Source: Lingula anatina (Eukaryota; Brachiopoda; Lingulata; Lingulida; Lingulidae). Taken from it: a stretch of DNA of 64,000 nt. The DNA is taken from contig NW_019775580.1 in the NCBI RefSeq assembly GCF_001039355.2, positions 849,735-913,734 on the forward strand, in the 5' to 3' direction. Positions 1 through 11,949 of the stretch are shown here, piece by piece; positions within the stretch are counted from its first letter, which is position 1; each line of letters begins with the position of its first letter. A program made the position numbers and the translations under genes. The notes under the pieces were generated by a model that made no database searches, was not told the DNA's origin, and saw only the letters and a program-made list of their open reading frames with translations.

Positions 1-60
1 GGTGGAGGGGGGGGGGGGGGGGGGGGGGGGCCAGGCCCCCTTGCCCCCCCCCCCCCCAAT
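1..60. repeat. G-tract/C-tract low-complexity sequence
   Basis: A run of more than 20 G is followed closely by C-rich runs, so the two halves can pair as a hairpin and the G strand could form a quadruplex. The adjoining GGGCCCCTG suggests the end of one of the GC-rich inverted-repeat elements seen elsewhere in the window. Exact homopolymer length may be a sequencing artefact. Confidence 0.6.
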
Positions 61-730
61 CGGGCCCCTGCAACTGTAGAAGGCAACTTCAGATTGAATA
101 ACTGACCGGCTGGCGATATAAAATACAAAAATAATATGAGATTGTTGTCTATTTACTGCATGAGGATGTTCGCTTCTTGGTTAAGAGCTACATGTACTTC
201 AATCTTGGATCATAGCTTCGGTCCAGGCTGTAATTCCATCGCCTTAAATACTGCAAAGACACGAATTTCAACATCATTAAACAGGTACATAAATGAGCAC
301 ATGTTTTGATTACCAATTTCTCTGTATTTTGAGATATTTGAGAGATTTAATATGTTCATCATTTTTTACTCGCATTCTGGTGACTTAAAACCAAAAAAAA
401 AAAAAACGTTAATTTAAATAAAGCCATCGATATGAAACTTTTACATCAAATAAAATAGTTTGAAGACTTTTCTTTCCGTTCTTTTAAAATAGAGCTTTAC
501 ACAAAAATAACTAGAGGATCAGAGAGGCGATACCGCCTCCGGATGTTGTACCACCAGCTGGAGTAAGCGTATTCGAATGGAAACCCCCCCAAAAAAGGGA
601 CACCACCACCACCAGTCTTGTGCTTGAGAAGCTCTATATCATGTAATTGACAAAATTCTTAAAATATGCAAAAAATATAACTAAAAATGGTACAAGCAAG
701 CAGATTTTCGAAATGACCTGTATTTTCCTA
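61..730. other. Non-coding stretch with no recognised feature
   Basis: AT-rich sequence with no open frame of note and no splice-bounded exon that I can support. A short A-run lies near 393-406. Sequence from about 680 onward already resembles the repeat unit found at 51.3 kb. Confidence 0.5.
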
Positions 731-1600
731 ACATTGATCACTCCTGTGTTTCTCTAGACAATAGACCTATTGTTTTTCCTTGAAATGTGTTGTCAGTGTT
801 GCATATATGCTGACAAAAGAAAAAAACCATGAGGCAACACTAGGCATATCTCTGTTAGTTTTGAAGATATGAGGGACAAGAAAATATGTAAAGCTCAGTT
901 CATGGTGAAAAAGTAGGTCAAAGGTCAATTTCAATGTCACAGTATATGACTTCCTATTCAAGTTCAATAGTAACCATGGGCATTTCTTTGCCAATTTTGG
1001 AGATGTAAAGGCCAGAAAACATGCAAAAAGCAGTTCATCATAAAAAGTAGGTCAAACGTCAATTTTAAGGTCACAGTTAGTTGCCAGTATATGATTTCCT
1101 ATTTAACTTTAATTGTAACTATGGGTGTATCTCTGTCGGTTTTTGGGATATAAAGTTCAGTTCATGGTGAAAATAAGGTCAAAGGTCAATTTCAGGGTCA
1201 CAGTTAGATTGCCAGTATATGACTTCCTATTCAAGTTCAACAGTAACTATGTGCATATCTTTGCCAGTTTTGGAGATATAAAGATCAGAAAATTTACAAA
1301 GTGCAGTTCATGGTGAAAATAAGGTCAAAGGTCAATTTCAGGGTCACAATTAGATTGCCAGTATATGACTTCCTATTCAACTTCAATAGTAACTATGGGC
1401 ATTTCTTTGCCAGTTTTGGAGAGATTAGGGACTTAAATGTTGCAAAGTTCAGTTCATGGTGAAAAGTAGGTCAAAGGTCAATTCTAAGGTCACAATTAGA
1501 TTGCCAGTATATGACTTCCTATTCAACTTCTATAGTAACTATGGACCTATCTCTGCGAGTTTTGGAGATATAAGGGATTAAATGTTACAATTTTGGAGTT
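731..1600. repeat. Tandem repeat, about 145 bp x 6, with DR1-type AGGTCA motifs
   Basis: The phrase 'aactatgggcatttctttg' or a close variant recurs near 838, 972, 1117, 1245, 1389 and 1536, giving a unit of about 130-147 bp. Most units contain AGGTCA-A-AGGTCA: perfect at 915-927, 1176-1188, 1322-1334 and 1468-1480, degenerate at 1049-1061. The left edge (731-820) resembles 51,340-51,440, including 'gttgcatatatgctga', so this array belongs to the same repeat superfamily as the 48.5-53.6 kb composite element. Short ORFs here are by-products of the repeat. Confidence 0.85.
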
Positions 1601-1989
1601 AAATTATGTGCCATAAATTTCCAACAAAAAAATTAATTGAAATAAAGAAAATGTCATTTTGGTTGAAATTCTTGAAATGGGAGGTGCTCAGAAGTTCCAG
1701 ATGTTCAAATTTCATGAAATAATGTCATTTTTGACCAGAAGTTGTCTGCCTCGGTCTTCTGTTTTATTTTCCAGGGGTTCAAAATTTATTACACATTACC
1801 GTATTGCACATTTTGCTTTCACCACCACAATGTACTTTTTGATACAGCATAACTCGTAAACCGTTCGGAAAAAAAACGGAGACCACCTTCAGTGTTAGGC
1901 TTGACATGCTCTACAAAATGCAAAAAAGAATAGGTCTCTAGCATTAACGGTTCCCGAATTGGAGACAGTTTTCAGTTTCGGTATCTTTT

Positions 1990-2157
1990 CAGGGGCGGAT
2001 CCAGAGATATTTTCTGACAGTCTTCCAAATTATCTTCGTTGATCCATCTTCCATTTTTGACCGTCTTCCGACAGAAAACATTAGATGGCTGACAATGTAA
2101 ACTTGAAAATCTGACCGTCTTCTAGAAGACCCAGAAGACGGCCTAAATCCACCCCTG
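1990..2157. mobile_element. MITE, family 1 (168 bp, complete copy)
   Basis: The ends are inverted: the left begins CAGGGGCGGATCCAGAG and the right reads back as CAGGGGTGGATTTAGG. The body carries GTCTTCYRGAAGAC-like palindromic sequence. Related copies are at 14,724-15,050 (disrupted) and 48,686-48,874. No coding capacity, so it must be non-autonomous. The superfamily is not assignable because the target duplication is unclear. Confidence 0.75.
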
Positions 2158-2369
2158 CTTTTGGTCGCTACTCCCGTGAAAATGCACCGATTGACCCCAA
2201 ACTCACGGAGATGAAAGATGACCTGAAGGGTAACACCTGCCAATAATATTATAGGTTAGGTCTGTGTACATAAGCGCAAATAATTCCAAATCTGTCTGAA
2301 CATAAGCGCAAATAATTTTTCTTTCGTAAAAAACTTCCTTTTTCTGAAAATTTTGGCCCGTTTGACCCT

Positions 2370-2400
2370 GAAATAAAGGTCAAAGGTCAAATCCAAGGGC
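2370..2400 (+). repeat. Isolated DR1-bearing repeat fragment
   Basis: AGGTCA-A-AGGTCA occurs again at 2377-2389, followed by 'aatccaagggcatatatg', and resembles the 731-1600 unit. It is probably a detached piece of that repeat. The remainder of 2158-3280 has no feature I can support, apart from a GC-richer patch near 2520-2720. Confidence 0.5.
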
Positions 2401-3282
2401 ATATATGAAATCTCCACATATGACTTTCTGTCAGCCGTCTGTAGAAATTTTTCCCATAATTCTTTCCGTATGGTAGATAATTAGCATTTAATTTTGCCAT
2501 TTTTGGACAAGGGTGCGTTGCAATGAGCGCCACACCTAGACCCCGGCACCGACAGACCCCAAAATTACATGGAACGAGTTGAGATTATAGGTGACCTAAA
2601 TCCAAGAGATGGGTACGCAGGTCCTTGTAGTCTAGGAGGAGAAGCGGTAACGGTGAGATGGCGGCGAAGCCGGCGGAACATGCGGGTCGGGACTAAAACC
2701 ATGTGTACCGCCAGCGCCTACGCATATTCAAATATAAACAGGGAATCGTTATCTTAAAAGTGAAAATCTTATACAGTTCCGACTTTTGACGGGTATTGGG
2801 GTACTTTTTGCGATGTTTATAGAAAAAAATTCAAACGTTTACTCTCTTTTTTTCAACTTTTCTCGTTTTACTTTAAACTTAGAAATATAGTCAGTGTCGT
2901 AATTTATAAATGAAGCAGTATTTCATTCTTGCAAAATCAGTTAATTGTGGACAGAAATTTTGCTATTTTACAGAAAGAGCTTATATTGTTATTATGGAGA
3001 CGATGTGGTAAATGTGCAGGTAAATGAAATGAGCTAGAAGATTATGTGGGCTTCATTGCGGCAGCTGCCCTTCTTCCAAAATCTGGGCTTCATGAATATT
3101 TCAATAAAATGCACAAACGAATAATCAAGTCAAAAACGAATAACAAGAAAAAGAAACAATAGACAGAAATTTTGGTATCCTTTATTATTGTTTTCAAGTG
3201 CTTCTTTTACCCCAACAATCCATTTTATCTCAAGACAAAAACACCCCTTATATGCCAAGCTATCAATATATATTTGCACACC

Positions 3283-3540
3283 CAGGGGCGGATCCAGAAT
3301 TATTTTAAAGGGGGGTTCGCAGATGCAAAGCCGGCCCCCACCTCTCTCCCCTTGGCGTGGGGTTCGGGGGCCGCTGAAGGCCCCCGAAATTTTTGGTATT
3401 TTAGGGGTGCCCTTAAGTATGGTTTAATGCTATGATTCAGTTAGTCAAAATTCTAATTTCAAGAGGGGACCATTGGTGTGATCTTTTTTTCAGAAATCGA
3501 AGGGGGGTCAGGACCCCTCTGACATCCCCCTAAATCTCCA
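3283..3540. mobile_element. GC-rich MITE, family 2
   Basis: Begins CAGGGGCGGATCCAGAATT, then a GGGGGGTTCG tract, and ends in a CCCCCTAAAT stretch. The same sequence in the opposite orientation lies at 22,455-22,720, where it ends in 'cctggatccgtcccttt'. It shares terminal CAGGGGCGGATCCAG with family 1 but has a different body. Open frames inside it have no protein-like features. Confidence 0.7.
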
Positions 3541-4220
3541 ACTGTTTAGGTAGTGAGAGTTGGAGAGGGGAGTCGGTGTTACGTGACAGAGTCCGCTTCC
3601 CATTCATTTGTGCAGGTGAGCCTCGCTCTAGATTTTGACCCAGTTAAGTCAAACTAACCCTAACCATTATAACTATGTAAACGTGCGTTACTCCAAACCA
3701 TCATCCAGAGGCAATTCCGTGGACTTGGACAGGTTATCAAGGCAATTGGCAAAGGAAGTTTAGAAAGTGTGGCTTTACGAGGGAGAAACGAGGGGAAGCG
3801 AGCAAGGGGAAATAAAGAAAGCGGGTGAAAGCTTATGGACTACAATATGTGGCACGGATTCAATAGCGGAGATTTTAACCTGGGCCAGTAATTGTAACCG
3901 TTGGAAGCTCAAGAAGCATTCTCAAGAAGCACTTCACTTGCACTTGAAAGAATGAGCGAAAGCTGTAAGTCACCTATCTTGATGATTTGATTGAATTGAG
4001 TTACACAGTCCTTGATGTTTTGCAATGTAGCAGTATTTGACGTTATGGTCAGAGGGTCCCTGGATGTTATCAATGAGTTGCGTACACTTTGTATTGTAAA
4101 TTCGAGTCTTAGTGGTTGTAGGATACGCTAAATTTCACGTAAGAATTTTACCATTCATCCAACCTTCTAACAGAAAAAAGGAAACAGACATAAAAGCACA
4201 ACGGGATAATCATTATAACT

Positions 4221-7200
4221 TTATGCCTTCACTGTCGGCAGTTCTGATGTCTTCTCTGTATTTAGTTCTCGACCAGGCGTCTGCCTCTTCTGCAAGGCCT
4301 CCACTGTGACGTAGCCCCCCATGCCCAGGGCCAAAGTGCCAATAAGGATGTACAACTTTACATAGACACAGAGCTGGAAACTGAAGACGTAGGCCAACAT
4401 GAATCCAGCTGACTCCCACATGCGGTAGTTAGAGAACGCTGCCGCCTGGTTGTTGTGAAACACTACTCCATATAACGCTGAAAAAATATTTTTCATTATT
4501 TTTTAAAGCTTCTGGGAGCACATAACTGAAACTCTTACATTAATGAAGTTAGAGAATGAAAATGACCTGGGCTTTGTCCTCTCCACCTTAAATTGCCACT
4601 GTCATAGCTGATGTCTTTAACCATAAAATTTAACGACACTAATACTGTGAAAATAAAAGAATATAACGGTATGTTCCTTTTCTATATGTGCGATTAAAAT
4701 TGCATAAAACAGATATATCAGAATCGACAGTAAATTACTGAAAAACTAGGTTTTACTTTTTTGGCTTTTTTGTTTTGTTTTGTCTTGTTTTCTTGCCTTT
4801 CCTAATCTCTCTCTCTCTCTCCCTCCCTCCCTCACTCACTCTCTCTCTTTCTCAGTGAAAAAATGGCTTTCAAACAGACATTTGGTAGTGTCTCTACTCA
4901 AGAAGTTATAACTTCTTGATCCGTCAATGCTTGTGGCTTAGGCTACATTGATCAGTACCATTAATTTGAGTTTGCCATATAGCGTCTCCCATCCCCCAAA
5001 GTCCTGCAAACACAAACAGCAAAGCTAGGCTGTCTGAGGTGGGCTGCCATGTTAAAAACACCACTTGCAGCGACAGATGTAGGAAAGAACCTGAAGTTAA
5101 ATAAGTAATGGTAATTATGCAGCAACTGTGCCTATGCACCTATTAACATACATTTGGTTTCATAAGACAGCAAAGCTGTCTCATGGGCAGGCAGAAGATA
5201 AAGATAAAGAAGCAACCTAACAATGGAAGCGTACAAAGACGTTTGTGTCAATGTAAATGCAACGTTTATGATAAAAACATCGGCATGATCACCAGTTCTT
5301 TATAATGTACTACTTTGTATATTTGGAAAATATAGTATGCACGACAGACAACACACGCAGGTGATAGCTATATGTCCAGACACGGTGTCCAGGCCCGTAG
5401 CCAACGATTTCAAAAAGGGGGGTCTTTTACCATGTCACCTTTGTCTAACTAGACTAAATTTTACCCAGAAGGGACCTTTTCCCGGCAAAAAGGGGGGTTC
5501 TTTCGAACCCTCCCCGACCCCCCCCCCCCCACCCCTGGCTACGGGCCTGGTGTCTGTCCATTAAGATATGTATGCTCCCACATGAACACCAATGTGTTAT
5601 GTTTTATTTTCAAGCAAGTTTTGTGCCAAAGGCTGCTTTATTTTTAACATTCTTGTGCATGAAGCAGTACAGAGTGAAATGTCATTGAATGGTTGTGACT
5701 ACTCTTTTAACAAAATGTTTATCAAAACACGTGATAAGAAATACCAAACAATGAAATATAATACCACTGAACTTTTCTTGTGTAACACGTGTCAACATTA
5801 ATTATACGTTGATTCGCAAACATATTTCTCAATATTAGATTCGTGTTTTATCTAATCCAAGAGAAAGAATTAGTTACCAAAAACGAAAAATGGAATTCTT
5901 CCAATGTCTTTCACCAACTTCCCAAAACCAAAGGAACATACGGCATCTACGGCAGCATTGCAAAGCATCACGTAGCCCACATTCCAAATACCTTCACTGC
6001 AACTCACATACGACTGAAATGATATATCATTAAACAAAGGAAAATGCTTCATAAAAACCATGGCTTATTCACCATGCACACGCATTCATACAGAATATGC
6101 CCCATATTCATTTCTAACAGTTTCAGTAAAATCACAGATTACTTAATTTGACTAAGCCCATTTGAATATCTATGGGCCAATTTCAAGAACAGTTTTAAAG
6201 ATTTTTTCAACCACGTTTAAACCTGAAATTATTCAGAAGTTTTGTTCATAAATAAAACAGCAGATGAATGCGCATGTAGTATGTTAATTCTGAATATGCT
6301 TGAATTAATTCTACCGTCTTTCACAGATTGACATGTCAATAAGTTTTTCATTATAAATCTGCAGAAACCACAAAATAAGCTGGAATTCTGCTAAACTATT
6401 TATATCGAGGTGTCATTAAAACAACATGCCGCAAACTTGTGTTTCACCCAGGTGCCATAATTAAGAATAGATCTTCAATAAAAAAAGCCGTCAGCTATTT
6501 TGTCCTAACCTTCGGAGACATTAAAACGTCAAATTTGGATCAAAGCTTTGTTCTCAAAAATATGTAGAAACATTGCAATGTTTTAAAAATTGATTTAATC
6601 AGAAAGATTACTCAGTTTTAAGATGTCTGTTTTTATGTTTTAGAGATAAGTGTAATGTGTAAGATGACTTTAATTGTAGATGATTGTATTTTATAGACAA
6701 TGAGAGAAGAATAAAAAAATAACTTCGTTTTCGTAACTGTAATTTCCTCGCGGCACAGCTCTTTGATACGATGTAAAATCTGAAAAAAAAAACAAGAAGT
6801 ATGGACTTTTAACCATATTTAGGAACAAATTCCCTTTAACCCAAAATAAGTTAAGGCTTAGCGATCCTGACGGAAAGAGGGTGATAATCAAAACCCAAAC
6901 TCCAATGACAAATAGAAAATGCCTGCACTAAGACGCGATCGAACATGAGATACATGTCTTTTTTGAGTGAATGTGAGCATTTAGCCGAGAGAAAACTGTT
7001 GTTTGTTGCTGTACCTGAGGTAAATATGAAGTCTTTAACAGACAGTGACATGCAGTATGTGATGAGAAAATTTACACAGAAATAAAGACGTTCAGGTGAT
7101 CAGTTTTGTTTTTGGGTTTAGTAGTATTAGAGAGCCTGTAATTATATCTTTATTAAACCATATTTATTTAGGATTTCGTAATGAATAATTAAACCGCAGC

Positions 7201-10200
7201 CAGCCGTTACTTTTTACTTTTTCATCTCTTGCAAGGTGCAAACTAGCCAGGGAAGTCATGTATATACATGTACTTCATTGTAGCACTATCGTGGTACATC
7301 TGACTTTGTCTAAGTGAATTTATAAAACTTACTTTTGTGAAATCTCCACCTATAAATCCTTGTTCCAACCCACTATACAGGGTGAGAGGGATGAGCAGAA
7401 GCTGCTCACGTCTCCTCGTTTGTTGAAACGTGGCCGTGAGAAGCTGCACTGAAATCAGAGGCCGTTTCTTGCCTGGTGTATCTGGGTGTGCGGCCAGTCG
7501 GTCAAGAAATGTCACAAGTATTAAGATCGCCACTACCCCACTTGCTACGTACATTCCGCACAGAGTGTAAATCTGGAGGAAAATAAGCATAACACGTGTA
7601 TACTAGAGAAATGTGTTTAATTTTTATTGCATTGTATTTTTGGACGATGAAAATATGATTGAGAATAACCGAGTAGAGTTAAAACTTTCATGTATACAAG
7701 TTACAACAGCATGTGGCAGTCAACTCCAATGAAAGATGACACATTATTTTACCAACCGATAATATGAAGTTAGGTGCGTTTATCTCCAACAATTACACAT
7801 TAAAGATGTTGATTAGCTCTCTATTAGCCTGATGTGAATTTTGGCCAGTGTGTGTTGTGCAGACTTGATATGGTCAAAAGTCACCGAAAGCATCTTATCA
7901 AAACATTTTCTAGCTTTAACTTGTGAGGCCTCAGAAATAATTTAATACATATTTGAAAAAAAAATTAATTATTAAATCGCTGATAAAAGACATCGAAAAC
8001 ATTACCATAATGCATCTTTTGGCTCAAACTTGCGTGGCCTCAGAAATATCTTAAAAGCATTTTGATAGAGAGGTTTAAGAAAGTATCAAACGGAAGAGCT
8101 TTGTAAAAGGCGCAATCCTGAAAATTTTCACGAGTAATCTAATTTAGTGAAATAAATTGAAAATGTAACGTTGTTGTCTATTTAATTCATTTAAAATGTA
8201 GAATAATTATGAATTGGTTAATCTCATGACACTCTTCTAAAGCTACAACTTCTAAATATACAGCGCAAAAACAATGCCAAGGGACTAAAATCCCTATAGT
8301 TCGAAATGAGTCCGACAAGGACATCGAATCTTTTATGAAGGACTCTAAGTGAAAGGTGTCCAAAGCTCTCTTATTTCCATTACATCATACTCCAGAACAC
8401 GCGTTTCTATGAATGGGGACCTAGCCCATGTATTCCCCGAGAAGTCAGTTATATAACGCTTGATGCACTCTTTTAGATATTACAAAGTTCTAAGTTTAAA
8501 TGAAAATCCCATGGTAAAACGATTGTGTAACATCATATAACTGTTATGTAATGTTTTTAAAGGCACCGTCATTATATATTTCAGAAAAATTCATTTCATT
8601 TAAGGAATTTGATTTGCCTGCAAACATGCATGTGAAAATATTTTCATGACATTTCAGCAATTTGTTGATGCAATTTGTTTGAAATGTTTAAAAAAGAGAG
8701 TCAAAATGTTTTGCTGTACCTGGGGACGGGATTTTCTTAAAAAGCTACTTACTGTCTCTGCCGGTGGCCTTTTTAGACCTGCGTGTGTCACATTTCCCAA
8801 ATCCTCATCTCCCGTGCAATAGGAGGCGCCACATCTGTCGAGAAGTTCTTTGGAAATTTCTGTTTCGTTCTCCGGTTTTTGACTCAAAATCAGAGAAGAT
8901 GCGAAATTACCCAACATGACACCTAGAAAAGAAAGAGAGAGAATTGTCCAATATATACTGTTTACTTTTAGGGATCATTTCTATTAGCAATGAAACAAGT
9001 TAGGTAACACAGGGCCTTGAAGTGCGGGGGAGGGGGGGAGGAGGGGTAGCGGGTCGATTTGTGAAATGTTACCCTTTTTCCTATCAGGAGTCTCTTACTT
9101 TTCCTTCGGTCAGTGTCTCGATGAAAAACACTAAGGGTTGAACTTCCAAACCGAAAGTACATGTACGTTGAGCAGAGAGAACTACGTCATTTTACTTCTT
9201 TTACACACAGTGCAATTTAAATAATGTCCACGTTACTATCTTGACTTTTCTCGTCTCAAATGTGCCTATTAAATAGACCACAGGTGCTGAGCCTACTTAT
9301 GCCCCAGGGCTGTAGTGTGCGCGTGTGTGGTGTGTGTGTGTGTGTGTGTGTGTGTGAGGGGGGGGGGGTTCGAGGGTTTCGAACTGAACACCACTTTTGC
9401 CGGTGTAACAGGAATGGAAGTCCGCTAGGAACCGTAGTCCGCTTCCCATTACTTTGTACGGGTGACATTGTCCCAATATTCCAACTTACCGTTGCCTGTA
9501 CTAATCATATGGGAGTCCGGACTTCCATGCCTGTAACACCGGGCTCCACAAAAGCTGTAATTACATGTACTTTGTGCATTATTATTTTAGTGGACTGTGT
9601 GTTAAAAGACAAAATACCAATCTTATCTCTACTCAACGCAATTGCGGCTTTGGAGTTCAACCCACTTGCACAAAAAGTTGAAATACAAATAACCTGCTTA
9701 GCTGCTCCAAATATTTTCCTCCGTCCACTGGCCAGGAACATCACTGGACAGAAATATTAATGACAGTTGACGTATGTGATGAGAAAATTTACACAGAAAT
9801 AAAGACGTTCAGGTGATCAGTTTTTGTTTGACCAAAATGCGTGCACTGCACATTTTCTGTAAGGAGGTAGTTTTAAAAAAGTCAGAAACAACTTAAATGA
9901 AAATGGTGTGTGGAATATTGTAGGATACATTTCTAATACAAGATTTATACGTACTTGTTTGAAAGCATCCGAAGAAAATGCCAAAAAATCTATTCACTAC
10001 GGCAGTGGCGGTTTCTCCAGTCAGTTTTGCATATTGGAGCGCTAACTCTGTCAAATATGTACACTTGGCAGCCCACAGGGGTGCAGCACCCAGCCCCATG
10101 ATTAAGGAGGCCGGCACCATTGTACCCCAAACGGCGTAGAAATTTCCTGCAATGTAGAGTACATAACAGAACATCGCCGTGACGATCGTCCATTTGCATC

Positions 10201-10510
10201 CAAGAAGAGATATCATGGGAGATGGAACAAATAGGCATGACACTATCACCGCAATGGAGACAATGGCAAGACCATACACTCCCAGCCCTTCATCTTTGTT
10301 TAAACTACTCTGCAGCGCAAACAAGGATTGGACTGCTGCAAACATAAAAACAAAAGCCACACACAAGAGTGTTAAGTTCTTTATGATTTTTTTCTTGGGG
10401 AAGACGATAGAATGGACATCAGCGTTTTCAAAAATTTCCTTCGAAAGAATTTCTCTGGACGAGTCGCACCCATCACTAGCTCCGGATGACGCAGCTTCTG
10501 GAGAGTTCAT
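4221..10510 (-). CDS. unc93a-like: UNC93-like (UNC93A-type) multi-pass membrane protein, six exons
   Basis: Exons read on the minus strand: 10510-9955, 8922-8753, 7572-7333, 6013-5878, 5090-4959, 4477-4221. All have GT-AG borders, the phases agree, and the total is 1491 nt (496 aa plus stop). Exon 1 starts with a polar tail of about 45 residues, then four hydrophobic spans near 47-68, 78-100, 108-126 and 131-150. Recognisable family signatures include GLGAAPLWAAKCTYLTELA (139-157), FFGIFFGCFQTS across exon 1/2, GGDFTK-SYVSCSEGIWNVGYVM across exon 3/4, and GDAIWQTQIN-ALYGVVF across exon 5/6. Exon 2 encodes a polar loop with sequons NET and NVT. UNC93 proteins have the major-facilitator fold; worm UNC-93 regulates a two-pore K+ channel and vertebrate UNC93B1 traffics Toll-like receptors. 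The length fits UNC93A better than the longer UNC93B1. The function here is inferred from family only. No 5' UTR exon or poly(A) signal identified. Confidence 0.93.
4800..4856. repeat. CT-rich microsatellite in UNC93 intron 5
   Basis: (CT)n followed by imperfect CCCTCC and CACT repeats between the last two exons of the UNC93-like gene. Confidence 0.8.
5160..5580. mobile_element. Small hairpin-ended element, interrupted by a MITE
   Basis: The left side has the hairpin GACAGC-aaa-GCTGTC (5165-5179). The right side has 'gctatatgtccagacacgg...tgtctgtcca', whose stem is split by the insertion at 5390-5549. Very similar left (48,530) and right (53,553-53,582) signals bound the 5-kb composite element, so this looks like a short relative of it, sitting in UNC93 intron 4. 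Assignment to a Helitron-like class is inference from the 3' hairpin. Confidence 0.5.
5390..5549. mobile_element. MITE, family 3 (CAGGCCCGTAGCCA ends) with GTGTC duplication
   Basis: Ends CAGGCCCGTAGCCA and TGGCTACGGGCCTG are perfect inverted repeats. The element is flanked by GTGTC at 5385-5389 and again at 5550-5554, a likely 5-bp target duplication. The interior has 'aaaaaggggggt' repeated and a long C-run. A second copy with only the left end visible is at 61,476-61,650. It landed inside the loop of the host element's terminal hairpin. Confidence 0.8.
7055..7107. repeat. 53-bp direct repeat, copy 1
   Basis: Almost identical to 9772-9824: both start GTATGTGATGAGAAAATTTA and continue through 'acgttcaggtgatcag'. 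The copies lie in different introns of the UNC93-like gene (introns 3 and 1), 2.7 kb apart and in the same orientation. No coding sense; it may be a fragment of a dispersed repeat. Confidence 0.85.
9306..9372. repeat. (GT)n microsatellite followed by G-run
   Basis: (GT)n of about 15 units and then about 11 G. It lies in intron 1 of the UNC93-like gene and creates spurious overlapping open frames on both strands (9256-9468 minus, 9260-9760 plus). Confidence 0.9.
9772..9824. repeat. 53-bp direct repeat, copy 2
   Basis: Partner of 7055-7107, in intron 1 of the UNC93-like gene, directly downstream (in gene order) of exon 1. Confidence 0.85.
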
Positions 10511-10933
10511 CCTTCGCAGTGCCTTGCTGGAAAGTTTAACACCCGTGGAAATTAGATCCCCTGGAAGTTTTTTCTCACAACGAAAGCTGTCTGTTCCGTT
10601 CGTTTTTGATGTTTTTCATTCCAGCATCCCTTTCTTTTTTCGTCACCTAAAATCACCAAAAATTGTATAGTACGAATGTGTCATACAGCAATTGCAAAAA
10701 CAGCAGAATTTCACATTCGTCTAGAATACCGTGCGCTAGCAGGGCTCCATGTGTAAGTCAGTCCCCATTGCGCCACTTTAGAGCAGATGACACAGCATTA
10801 AGAAGGGGGCTGCCTATATTTGCCCTCTCAAATCACAAGTCATTGTTGGACTGAATGGCATCCAAAGTGACAGAAAAACCCTGAAATATCTTAAGAACAC
10901 ATACCGTCTATGACAGATTCGCATCTTACTAAA

Positions 10934-10979
10934 CAATTTTGTAGCTAAGTACTATGCAATTTTGTAGCTAAGTACTATG
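10934..10979. repeat. Perfect 23-bp tandem duplication
   Basis: CAATTTTGTAGCTAAGTACT plus ATG occurs twice back to back (10934-10956, 10957-10979). Probably replication slippage; it lies just upstream of the LINE fragment. Confidence 0.9.
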
Positions 10980-11049
10980 CAACTAACCTAGATGAATGTT
11001 AAATGAAAACAATTGGTGTAGCGATCTCAGAATAATCATGCAAAAGCTA

Positions 11050-11563
11050 CAGTTAGAAGATATGTTCAATATGCGGTCCGCAGTAGACTTCGAGCTGTCA
11101 TTAGGGAAAATTATCGAATTGTAAAAGGTGTTATGGAAAAACAATATTCTGAAAAAGTCAAAGGTAAGAACATATGTGCTTCACTTGTGAGTCATATGTT
11201 AGGTTGTCTATGGGTAAGGCATTAAGATCAGTACTACGCCAATTTAGATGCGGAATACTGCCGCTGAGACTAGAGGCTGGCCGCTACGTGGGGGAAGAGG
11301 CTTCGCCCCGCCTTTGCAAATTGTGTGATAAGAACATGGTTGAGGATGAGCTTCATTTTGTTTTGGTATGTCCCCTATACGAGGACATACGCTGTAAGAT
11401 TATGGGAGACTTGGACTGTAATCATGTTGACAGGGAGGATTTATCCAAAATACTGATTGACTTAATTGAAAATATACCTAAAGACATGGCAATTTATTTT
11501 AAGAGCAGTTTTAGTTTAAGGCAGTCAGTGCTATTTAGGGCTCAAGAGTTTAGTGTAGCATAA
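11050..11563 (+). pseudogene. LINE (non-LTR retrotransposon) ORF2 3'-terminal fragment
   Basis: An open frame ending at 11563 encodes the C-terminal region typical of one group of non-LTR reverse transcriptases: a block around GILPLRLEAGRYVGEEASPR and then a zinc-knuckle-like C-x2-C...H-x4-C (CKLC, ED-E-HF, VCPLYEDIR). A protein with the same C-terminal layout (LSSHNLAVETGRY, CKLCNLNDVEDEFHF) is at 45,128-45,697. The reverse transcriptase core is missing, so the copy is 5' truncated and dead. The 3' UTR appears to include the GTTTT repeats near 11,606-11,630. Confidence 0.75.
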
Positions 11564-11713
11564 ATTATAAATTTGCTTAAGTTATAACTTTCAACCTTAA
11601 TCTTAGTTTTTTGTTTTGTTTTGTTTTGTTTCTGATATGTGTGCAAAGTTCGGTGACTTGTAGGCCCATGAGGCCGGGTGATCTATATATCTATATATGT
11701 AGCTTTGACTTTT

Positions 11714-11949
11714 AGGGACCATTCCCACACCCTATTGTACTAACTGTGAATCGATCTATCTCCAAGGGGATTCTCGCTAAATTGCAATCACCTTAAGCTG
11801 CTTAGATGTCTGTCACGCCTGCTGAGGCTGCTACGAGGTAATTAATTATCGTTTAGCAGCTTCAGTAGGCGTGCCAGACATCGAAGCCGCTTAAGCTGAA
11901 ACCCCTTGGAGATGGATCGATCCTGTAAGATCGTTCTAGGTATGGGAAC
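11714..11949. mobile_element. Foldback MITE, family 4 (long inverted arms)
   Basis: The left arm contains ATCGATCTATCTCCAAGGGG...CTTAAGCTGCTTAGATGTCT and the right arm is its inverted copy: AGACATCGAAGCCGCTTAAG...CCCCTTGGAGATGGATCGAT. Each arm is about 70 nt, with an extra segment of about 20 nt in the left arm. The outer ends read AGGGACCATTCCCACACCCT and (inverted) GTTCCCATACC. The left end recurs at 19,358. No coding capacity. Confidence 0.8.

Noticed and set aside
731-1600. CRISPR-like array
   Set aside because: Units are long (about 145 bp), diverge along their length and have no short repeat/unique spacer pattern; the context is animal DNA.
9260-9760. 166-codon plus-strand open frame
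   Set aside because: It runs through a (GT)n/G tract in an intron of the minus-strand UNC93-like gene, has no domain or splice context, and overlaps similar frames on the other strand.
10179-10670. 163-codon plus-strand open frame
   Set aside because: Antisense to UNC93-like exon 1, whose minus-strand protein has clear family motifs.
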